A stretch of DNA of 40,749 nucleotides from the NCBI GenBank assembly GCA_033557835.1, contig JAWQRO010000379.1, positions 1-40,749 on the forward strand, given 5' to 3'. This DNA comes from Helochares maculicollis (taxonomy: Eukaryota > Arthropoda > Insecta > Coleoptera > Hydrophilidae). Under the pieces are notes generated by a model. That model had not been told where the DNA came from. It saw only the letters and a program-made list of their open reading frames with translations, and did no database searches. Position 1 is the first letter of the stretch. Each line of letters begins with the position of its first letter. Shown here one piece after another: positions 31,740 through 40,749 of the stretch. A program made the position numbers and the translations under genes.

Positions 31740-34370
31740 AAATTATTTTAAAATAGCTGTTAACTAGAATAAATTACGACTTTATTTAAATTGTTTCCAT
31801 ATATTTTTATTAGTAAAATTATCTATTCAAGGTCTTCTAGGAATTAATTTTAATTCAATAATTTCTAACGAGTTAGATGGTTTGCCCGCTATTGCTTTAC
31901 TTTTATTAAAAAATTGGTAAATTTTAAAATTCTGACCATTTTTCACAACATTAGAATAAACGTGGTTTCCTTAAAGTCTCAACATTCGTTCGATTTGTTG
32001 ATAGTTGTAGCAAACCGAATTAAATTATTTTAAATTCAATTGCACTCACAGATGGTGTATAACATGTAATGTTGAGTCAAATCTCTTCGTAAACGTAATA
32101 ATGACATTATTTTTAAGTTTAGAATAAGATGTACATGACTATAGCCAAAAAATATGAATTGATATTTTTTAAATTCACATATTTTTTTTCTTTTCAAAGA
32201 AAATTACACCTTTATTTTCATGTGTTTAAGACGAAAGACATAATTTATAGACCTTCAGCTCTTTATTAAATAAATTAAATAAATCTTTTATTTTTAAAAA
32301 TAATGTACATATCAATTTTCTCATTTGAAACATCGAGAGGTTTTGACTTATCAGCATTTTTACAAAATCAGTCGTTTATCTATTTTGGAGTTCCATTGTA
32401 AACCATTTTACATATGGGTTCAACTTTAAAGTGTAAATTCATAATTAAGATACTGGTTGTGGTAAGAAATCAACCCAGCGGTCTTTATTGTATGCTCGTA
32501 ATCAACGAAAATTACATTTTCCAGAAATTATTACCGTAGTTATTTCGACAGACCCACGGTCAGACAGGATGGTTTATAAAACCACAATACGTTCAACTGT
32601 TTAACTAGACATTAATTCATCCCATCAAATTCGCTGCATTAATATTCATAGCTAAAAAAACTGATAATAAATTTTAGTGCGAAATTCGTTGACACCAGTC
32701 TAATAAAATGAACGAGCTAAAGTTTATGAAGCTCAAACGACAATTTTTTATTTAATACATTTCGTAGTGGAATCTAAAGCTATTCTACATGCCATTAGAG
32801 TTGTTTCTATGCTGCAATATTAGCATGCATAAAAATCCATACTTTTTATTCAAGGATTGTTTAAAGAACTAACTTTTAACAAAGTGCTTATTTTTCGGTT
32901 CTTTACCCACAGATTGAAAAATATGCATTTTTAATAACACTATTCAATTGCAAAATGAAGCATGCTATATTTTCTTTTACTTATTACATTTTTGTCAAAC
33001 CTATGCAAGATACTTTTGAAAAAGCATGTCAAAAAAGTCAAAGTTTTCACTTATATCACTAAATTTACATAGAAAAATTGCTTATATATAAAGCTATAAA
33101 AACTTGCATTTTTACAAATTATCTAATATTTTTCTTCAGACTTATAAGCTATATCGATTTGACATTAGTTTATCAAGAAATCATAAGTTCTTATAACTCG
33201 TTTTCCGGGAATCTCTATAAAATTATTCACTTTGACATACAAAACTCAAGCGAATTAACTTTCCTATTGAATATTTCTATAATTGTTTGCTAAGTGCTAA
33301 AACGCTTCGAAAATAATAAAATCAAAGTTCTTTTCATCTGTTTTGAGTTTTACAGGTTTTGTATCTGAGTTTTGTTTTCTCTTTTAATTTTCCAATTTTG
33401 GAACTACATTAAATGTAATGAGCGAATGTTTGCCGATTTACATAAAACTAATTGTCATAGCATATCTTAAAACTTTTAGTAATTTTTAATTTTTTTTTAT
33501 TCTTAAGCCTACACAATATGAAATTTTAAAAGTTAAAAAATAACACTTCCGGTTCTTCGATCATGCTGACATTGTGTGAATACTAATTTTTCGTTGCTTT
33601 TAAGGTATGTACAAAATTGGTGTCTATATAAATTACTGTAAAAAATTTTCAAAACTAGGAAAATAGATACTCAGTGTAGTAGTACGGAAATGTAAAGCAT
33701 GAAAATTATACTAATTTGGAACTTTGGCATTTTTGGAATGATTTCGATAGACCATGGTGGCTTAAAGAACATATTGCCGACACAACGGCACGTTAAACTT
33801 TTATACAATGACAGTTATAAAAGCCAAAACAAATCGTATCCAACAATCAAGTCGTATTTCTTACAACTCATCAATGTTTTGTGCTGCAATTCGTCAGACG
33901 GATGTTGATCTCAAATAAATAATGCTTTTAATTATCTTTACCGGCAGCAAGAAAAGTGATTATATCATATATCATACATGAAACCATATTTACCATAAAA
34001 AAAAATAATTGCTTAAGGTACCACAAAAATTATTATTTTTATTATTATTCATGAATAATGGCTTATTATAGATTTATTCCATCTATTTTTAACAGAAAAC
34101 AATTTTTAACCACTAGAGCATTTACTTAGTTGTCGCGATATTTAAATATTGAAAAAACCTAACTTTGGCAGACATTCGTGGAATACTAGCAAAATATTGA
34201 CTAATGAACTAATAAATTGTAATGCCACGTATAAACATTAAGTAGACTAGTTATTTAAGAATGTAAACTTATAATACAGGGACCCAAATAATTTAATTAT
34301 ACATAAAATGTAGAATTTGTCTTATGTCGTCGCAAGTCAATTGCAAAATAGTTACGACTCAAACAGTTTT
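31740..34370. other. Intergenic, nothing recognised
   Basis: Highly A+T-rich DNA with short ORFs only, including 33078-33293 and 33699-33908, none with a recognised motif. Confidence 0.5.
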
Positions 34371-34379
34371 AAGCTGGCA

Positions 34380-34905
34380 TTGAATTTAATATCGATATAA
34401 AGTAAAAACCGAGCAAACATTCGCCGCTTCTTTTGCCTCTGCGATTATAATTTATAGCACTATTGAGTTTTTAATAGTTACTGTCATTTTTATAATTTTT
34501 TTAAATTGTTAATTATTTTATACTTTATAAGTTCAAGTAACATGTTCACAAGAATCTTATTGTATGAATAAGGCTATAAAAAAATAGCTATGTTAGTTTA
34601 GTAGTGTTGTATAATTGTAAATAATAAATTAAATACATTTTTAGTACATTGAATTGAGTGGATTATTTGAAAAGGTTTTTTACTATCTATTATTAGTTCA
34701 GTTGCTTTAAGTGTAGACAAGAAGGTGATTCGTTGAGACACAAATTAAATTCCTGTATGACGTAGAGGAATTCCATTAATAGCTCTTAATATCTACGATA
34801 ATTTAATATCTCGCTTACTAATTATGACAGAAAATACAATCAAAAGCTTCAAACTTCTGACACTTACCACTCCTTTAAGCTTCGGAAGCTAATAGTCAGG
34901 GAGAG
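34380..34905 (-). repeat. Dispersed repeat B, inverted copy 4
   Basis: Its reverse complement matches the copies at 7120-7400 and 8505-9010 in order: AAAGGAGTGGTAAGTG, TTCTGTCATAATTAGTAAGC, GATATTAAATT, CTTAAAGCAACTGAACTAAT, and a terminal GAAGCGGCGAATGTTTGCTCGGTTTT-like end, corresponding to 34403-34430 on the + strand. This copy lies about 26 kb from the others, on the far side of foxQ2. Confidence 0.6.
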
Positions 34906-34909
34906 AGTA

Positions 34910-36050
34910 ATTTAAACGGGAAATTATTTGAAATTATTGTGGTATTGAGATTGAGAAAATAGAACAGCATACCAAATTTTCTGAGTTATTGTTTTAAATG
35001 AAAAAACCATCGATGCATTTATAGAAAGCAAGAAATGAGCTCGAGAAATTACACTGCAGATATTATTATTATATTACTATTAACATTGTATAGATTTGTA
35101 GTTTAGATGGAAAATGTCATAGATTAGACTGTAAAATCTTTACTTTAAAATCCCTTGTGATTGATTTTTATGATTTTAGTCAAGAGATTTGTCATATCTG
35201 GGTTAAGATTCCATAGCAAACCATATAAGATAGTAATTTTATTAAAAATAATTTAATATGGTGGATGATTGCTAAAACTTTAAAATGGATTATTTTAATA
35301 TCTCGGAACAAAATTTACAAAGCTAAACTTTGTACATAAAAGTAAAGCAATAGTGGCCGAATTTAAAAACTGTTGTAAACTTAGTATTATTAATGCTACT
35401 ATTGTTGGTCTTACCACAATTATTAAGTGTTAAAACTGGTAGTCTTAAGTATTATTACTACCATTATTTAGTGTTCAATAAACCGAAGTTTTTGTTTTAG
35501 ACGTAAAAACTTGATTAAACCTCAGGGGCAAGAGCTTCCTTTCTCTTTTCATCTTTATTGAAGTCAAAGTTTGCGTGCCGACTGGTTTTTGATATCACAG
35601 CAGAACAAAAATGGGAATTGTTTCGTTTTTTTCTTGCGGACGAGGGAAGGCCAGTTGAAAAATACGTGGAGTCATCAAGCATAAATATACAGAAGTAACA
35701 TGATTGATACGTGTTTCCTTCATTTTTAACAGAGATTTCCAGCAGCGATAGCCGATGGATTACATATTAAAACAATATAATTACATAAAAACATTTACGT
35801 TTTCGATGTCGGCTGTACACCTACACAATCTGCATATACATGCGATAATATCGGGGAAAAATAAGTGGATGCATTGCCATTGCTGCCGAGAGAGCTTAAA
35901 ATATCGCATGTAATGACGGTCCAAAACCGTGGATAGAATGTTTCGTTTTGGTTTTTAATCATAAGCGGTGAAATATTGCATTGTTACATTCCTGTATTCT
36001 GAAGTATAGTAAAGGGAAGGTATTGCAGACTTTTTGAAGATCTCTGATTC
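34910..36050. other. Intergenic, nothing recognised
   Basis: A loose direct repeat (CTTA-GTATTATTA... TTTAGTGTT) occurs at about 35380-35475. No gene was recognised. Confidence 0.45.
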
Positions 36051-36220
36051 TATTTTGAACATTTTTGGTATGCCATATGTATGCATGGGTGTGCCTATGT
36101 ATACCACATAGCGCTCAGACTATTTATGCTGGGGTGCAAAGTTTTTTATGCCGTTATTATAGCCAAGTCCGTATCAACTTTTATGGTACGTCTTTTCTTA
36201 TACAGTATGGAAATTATTTC
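36050..36220. repeat. Possible dispersed repeat A, copy 3
   Basis: TTTGGTATGCCATATGTATG, GGTGTGCC, a CGCTCAGAC block and GTATCAACTTTT occur in the order seen in copies 1 and 2. The match is weak. Confidence 0.25.
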
Positions 36221-36382
36221 TAGTAAGCTAGTTGTTAAAATAAATATATCCACTTGTAATTTTGTTTACACTTTAAAAGCAAGTAAAACTGAAATGGCTA
36301 CAAAATTTCAAAATGATTGAAGCACCAGAAGTATTATTATTAAAATTTTGAAAATAATAAATAGGTTGCGAAACGATATATT

Positions 36383-36399
36383 CTTGTTGTTGTTGTTGA
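36383..36399. repeat. (TTG)n microsatellite
   Basis: Five TTG units in a row. Confidence 0.85.
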
Positions 36400-37550
36400 G
36401 TTAAAGGCTGGTATTATATTGAATTTGGATTTTTATTTTAAATGGCGTTTAAGTTATAAATTACAATTAAGCAAATAAATTATGCGTTAAAAAATATATT
36501 CAGCTTTTTTGTATTTGTATACTACGTACTGTTGGCAGTTTTAAAAAGGCTATTACATACAGTTAAACGAATGCGTAAATGTGACGAAAATACATTGACT
36601 GCCCTCACTGAGTCACTGACTGGAAGGAGTAGAACGAGTGGACTTACGATTTTTCCTCTTCTATCATAGTTTCTTAGCTAAGCTCGAAGGGACTAGAACT
36701 GCATCTTCTTCTTATTCTATTTTGTCCACATTTCATTTTATTTACAAATGAGTGTCCAAGAGTTTTTCCTTCCACGTTAGGAGCCATAGCAGAGAATTAA
36801 ATTTTATGCAAAGCCAAAAAAACTCAATTTTATGAAAAATTTTATGTGGCTGAGAATTTTAATAACTATATATACTATTGAAATTATTAAAGCGTGTTTT
36901 ATATTATAGTTTGTATTTTTATTATTAAAACGCTATTAAATGGCACGATAGCTTCTTTACTTTATGGTTTTGCTTCCACTAAAAGGAACATCCTCAGCAG
37001 TCACTTTTCAAGCCAATAAATAGCCTTTTAATCATGAAATTACGAATTTTGTTTTTACAAAATTGCAAAAATACGTCTTTCTTAAAAGAGCCTGTAAGAA
37101 TATTAAAGACTGTACTAAGTAATAAGTACGTAAGATACATGCTGATCCGAAATGTCTATAGGAGTTTTATTGGGTAAATTGTGTTTATTTACTCATTATT
37201 TACTTTAAAATTCTTTAACAAACGCGCTAATGGGAATTACTTTCCAATTTTAGGACTTCTTATTCAATTTATTTTTAGCTGCTACTACTAAGCTACAACG
37301 GTAAAAAATACCTTCAAGTCATTGTAACAGATATCGGCGAAATGGGCAAATGGTCTACGAAGGGCCAGTCAAATAGTGTTTTATTCCTAGCTCAGGTTTG
37401 ACCGATGCATTAAACAAACGTATCATTATATCATAAGCTGTTCTTACCATGTACCATGAATTAATACCTCAAAAATTCAAACAAAAACCTATGGCTTCAC
37501 ATTTATTACTTCCACCATCTTTTTAACCTTTGGAAGTCAATAATGACACA
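36400..37550. other. Intergenic, nothing recognised
   Basis: A+T-rich DNA without recognised coding or repeat content. Confidence 0.5.
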
Positions 37551-37554
37551 TGCT

Positions 37555-37605
37555 GTTATATATATTTATACGGAAATATTGAGTGGAGGCACTCCAGTTT
37601 TTTAA
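37555..37605. repeat. Short repeat shared with 1184-1240
   Basis: After a short TATATATA run, ACGGAAATATTGAGTGGAGG and CACTCCAGTTTTTT closely match ACGTGGAAATATTAAATGGAAACACTCCAG at about 1193-1222. Both copies directly follow TA-rich runs. Confidence 0.5.
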
Positions 37606-37639
37606 TCAAAATGGCATGGTTAGAGTTATGATGTCCAGA

Positions 37640-37935
37640 CCGTTTCTGACCTGTCTCATTTTTCTAAAGTGCTCAATTTCGTCATCTTTAATTGTCTTGA
37701 AACTAGACTTGACGCATGAACTGTCCTCTCTTGATATGAGTTGATATGACATCACCTGTCTTTATCATAATGCAATCTGGAATATTCTGTCCTGAAATGA
37801 CCTGAGTTGAATGATAAAATCCGGATAAACCAAAACAGGAATGATCAGGGTAGGTCAGCTCAAATTAGGTCAGATGATGTCAGCATAGATCAGGTCAGAT
37901 CAGAGCTGATCAAGAGAACTCATTTAAGGACAAAA
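37640..37935. repeat. Inverted repeat rich in TGACCT/AGGTCA
   Basis: The left part carries TGACCT at 37647-37652 and 37798-37803. The right part carries AGGTCA at 37852-37857, 37867-37872 and 37892-37897, among further TGATCAGG and GATCAG motifs. The complement of the segment around 37788-37806 resembles 37890-37908, so this is probably an imperfect fold-back element. AGGTCA is also the nuclear-receptor half site. The ORF at 37807-38037 is a by-product of the repeat. Confidence 0.45.
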
Positions 37936-38039
37936 CAAGGGAGGCCAGGTCTGGTTACTTCAAGACAGGTTGCGCGATGTTTAAGCGATGCATTACAAAT
38001 CCAACCCCTTGTATCTCTCGCCAACCAGAGGCCATAATG

Positions 38040-38900
38040 TTTGATGGTTTGGTAGCAATTCCAAAGTATTTGCTCTACGGACCTTCCCAGGAAGTTGATC
38101 TAGAGGACAAGAGCACCACTCCCATATCGCCTAAAGTGCGACTCGAAAGTTAGCTCGACCAATATTGACTAAGGCCGCCTGCCTGTTTTCAAATGCGCCT
38201 CTACGTGTTATGTATCGTTGTATGTAAACAAACCGTCGTTTTGTAATGTTATATATCAAGTACAAAGAGTGGATGGCACTTTTCATTCGCTGCCATCTGT
38301 GCACCGAGGAGCCTCGATTTCTTGAGTAGAGTCGAGGAGCACCTCGAAAACTGTTTGTCTCTCCAAGACGCCGTGTACAGAAAACAAGATTTTATTTATT
38401 TTGCAAAATCGAGTGCCCATTCAAATTCACACTCGAGTGAAAAGGAAAAGATTCACACTCTATGGACGGGCCGTACACAAATTCATTAGATGTACCCGGG
38501 GGGAATGATTACTCTCCAATAACCGCCAATTACGGTTGCTAATATTTTTCCGACTGGATGCCCCGACACACTACGACAATTCAATTCAGTGGACCGTATT
38601 GAAATCAGTAAATAAATGTTAGCCCCCCGAGTTGAATACGCTAAGACCCCCCTGCGGAGTCTTACTTACACTTCAAGAATTAAATACACCAACTTGAAAC
38701 ACATTGTTACGTAATGTCCCACCCCACGAGTGACGCTTTTGTCATTCGCTTTAATTTCATTCAATGGAAATGCATTTTTAACTGCGCAACGAGCTTGATA
38801 GAGTGCTCAAACTATTCATTCTGGTTTTCTGGATGTAAATCTTCGTATCATTTTGGCGTAGCGTATACGATGCGAAACATTTGAAAACTAAAAACAATGA
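38040..38900. other. More balanced noncoding segment, possible regulatory DNA
   Basis: G+C content is higher than in the surrounding desert, with short palindromic runs such as GAGGAGCCTCGA and TCGAGGAGCACCTCGA near 38310-38347. No open frame or transposon motif is seen. A regulatory role is only a possibility. Confidence 0.25.
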
Positions 38901-40440
38901 AATAACTAGAATTTAGTGTAACGGCTAGAAAATTAGTTGAAACACTTGGAAATTATATGAATTACGAAAAAATTTCTAAAATCACTTCGACTAGCTAAAT
39001 ATGCATGAAAAATTTTTCAAATATACAAAAGAGTCAAAATGACAATACGGTTCTGCTAAGGTGGGTAGGGAGCAAGAGGGGCGATCCAAAACGTTTCCAA
39101 TAAATAAATTTAGAAGTTTTGTCAGCAGAGCGTCAAGGTATAGGATTCTCGAAGATTTCAAGTAGTGAAACCGAACTGAACTGTGTAAACAAAAGTATAC
39201 TTAGAACGCGACAAAAATAACAAGCCCACCTGAAATTCGATGGAAAAAAATCGTATACCTTCTATGGGTTATTTGATATATTAGGCTCCTAAACAAACAC
39301 GTGTCACAAAACAAGCGTTTTCGGGAGCATTATACTTACATATTTATAGATATTTGATTAAGAAACAATCTGCATCATGGTTAAGGGAAACGAATACTTA
39401 TAAAATAGTCCATGCAGAACGTAGTTTCGTTCTTGAATTATGGCGACTTTATTGTTATATATTTTAAAATATTTAATTAGCTTACTAGTTTATATTTAAA
39501 TAAATTACCAAATCGGTAAGGGTTGGCGTTAGCTTACCAAACTATTTTTACATTTCCGTATTACTGCACGACATAATCGGAGCACCGGAAGAGCTATCTT
39601 AAACATTTTAAGAACTATGTTTTATCAGGTCTAATTTTCATATTTCTTTGTAATTCTTTATTTTTGTATGTAGTTAATAGGCTACATTTGTCTGGTTCCT
39701 GCGATATTTGAATTCTTAGCGTCTATTCGAGATTTTGTTTTTGAATATTATTATGCTGGTTTGTTCTCAACCTGATTTTAACTATAGTCTCAATGTATAG
39801 TATTTCTGTTTATTTAACATTTCTCAGCTCATTTCCATATTTAATCACTATATTTTTATGTCCAACTGTAAACATTTGGCAAAGAGTTGTACATGTTTTT
39901 CTTTAACCCTTTCATTCGTCAGTTTTTTCGGTTTTCAATGTTTAGCATTTTTTCATTTTTAAATCGCTAAAGCCATTTATATTGCTCAACTACTATAATG
40001 CACAACTTCGATATTATTACTTGTAATATTTAGTATTTCGATATCCTTAAATACGTCTCTGTACTCGTTCTTTCATTGCATAGCTTGTGGTTTCTAAATC
40101 TTTAGGGTATTTTGTTTAATTTCTATATAGAGCAACTACTTTAATTTATACTTCCTTATTATATTTCTTTACAGCTATCGTTGATTTTTGCAGTATTCGC
40201 TTCATTATTCAGTAAAATAATAATAAACTCTAATGTTAGTATTTATCCAATCCCCTGTCTTCTGTTTTCTACTTTTTTCTCCGTATATCATTGATTAAGC
40301 TAGAAAGATACTAGGTTTCATCGCTTATAGTCTATCTCTCTAAGAATTTTATAATTTTGTCTTTGCTGCTAGTGTTTTTTTTTAATTTTTCTGTTTCTTT
40401 ACTTACTTATCTCTCGCAGAGGTAGGACGTAATATTGAAT
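38901..40440. other. Intergenic, T-rich on + strand in its second half
   Basis: No gene was recognised. The T-rich run from about 39640 to 40420 might be an old retrotransposon in - orientation, but no motif could be read. Confidence 0.4.
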
Positions 40441-40442
40441 GA

Positions 40443-40720
40443 ATTAGCGTAAGTAGAAAGGATAAATCGAATAACACAGCACTAATTAAGCACGCACACT
40501 CACAAAAACATTCGTTGGATTACGAATACACAAAAATAGTAAAAAAGACAGTGTCGATCAACTCTCAGAATACGAGGCTATTCTCAAAAATAACGTAGAT
40601 GGTAGTGAAGTTACCATTACAACAAATAGGTTAGCAACCATTATACCACTTCTGATTATGCTTTGTGAGTGTAAAGAGGTACAGGATAGAAACATAGCAA
40701 ATTACTCAATAACGATTTAA
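40443..40720 (+). pseudogene. Possible Penelope-like element, GIY-YIG-end fragment
   Basis: The frame from 40443 to a TAG at 40596 reads SNNTALIKHAHSQKHSLDYE followed by YTKIVKKT and then NTRLF. A pattern of NNTALA-H-----H--D---TKI-------RLFLE is typical of the C-terminal endonuclease region of Penelope-like retroelements. A shifted frame continues with TTNRLATIIPLL, which fits the following part of that region. The GIY-YIG residues themselves were not found, and the window ends soon after. The fragment is broken by at least one stop, and the assignment is tentative. Confidence 0.4.
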
Positions 40721-40749
40721 CTATAGAAATATTAAATTTTATAAATATA

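Noticed and set aside
37807..38037. 76-codon ORF
   Set aside because: It is created by the repeated AGGTCAGAT-type motif. The protein repeat just mirrors the DNA repeat.
38223..38230. TGTAAACA forkhead site as evidence of foxQ2 self-regulation
   Set aside because: The same or near-identical octamer occurs several times in the window (for example near 27908, 29702 and 39181), as expected in A+T-rich DNA.
1..40749. CRISPR array, rRNA or tRNA genes, operons
   Set aside because: No regularly spaced identical repeats, no recognisable rRNA or cloverleaf with intact A and B boxes, and no bacterial gene organisation was seen. Short RNA genes could still be missed by eye.

Overview
The window looks like an insect nuclear genome, possibly a beetle. 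It is strongly A+T-rich, has no bacterial-type gene packing, holds several decayed mariner and piggyBac transposons and non-LTR retrotransposons, and contains one conserved developmental gene. That gene is a forkhead-box transcription factor of the FoxQ2 class (fd102C is the Drosophila member). Its whole coding region is one uninterrupted exon at 24020-24904 on the + strand. The species call is an inference from gene type and repeats only.

Layout. 1-3.1 kb: A+T-rich DNA with a TA microsatellite, a small 18-bp minisatellite and an unrecognised 145-codon ORF (1208-1645). 3.1-10.1 kb: transposon graveyard, with a complete but dead mariner (3124-4256), a second mariner remnant (about 5240-5870), and a piggyBac transposase in two pieces (6003-6948 and about 9765-10107) separated by about 2.8 kb of repeats. 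10.5-11.1 kb: a G+C- and CpG-richer island with no recognisable gene. 12.2-17.8 kb: another complete dead mariner (12189-13371), non-LTR reverse transcriptase pieces on the - strand, an unidentified open frame (14713-15057), and half of a related mariner on the - strand (16522-17093). 18-23.6 kb: mostly single-copy-looking noncoding DNA, plus a family of fold-back-type repeats at 22.2-23.1 kb. 23.6-27.1 kb: foxQ2 with a likely promoter, a leader with tiny upstream ORFs, and a 3' flank containing two eroded short-period repeat tracts. 27-40.7 kb: gene desert with non-LTR fragments (30.3-31.7 kb, - strand), an inverted copy of the repeat family from 7-9 kb (34.4-34.9 kb), an inverted repeat rich in AGGTCA/TGACCT (37.6-37.9 kb), and a probable Penelope-like fragment at the right edge.

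foxQ2 is the only gene I can support as functional. Every transposase or reverse transcriptase reading frame is broken by stops and frameshifts, so none should encode an active enzyme. The large noncoding flanks are what one expects around a developmental regulator, but no particular enhancer is demonstrated. I found no convincing new biological system. The items most worth a second look are the repeat tracts flanking foxQ2, the split piggyBac with hairpin-bearing relatives, the CpG-rich island and the orphan ORF near the left edge.
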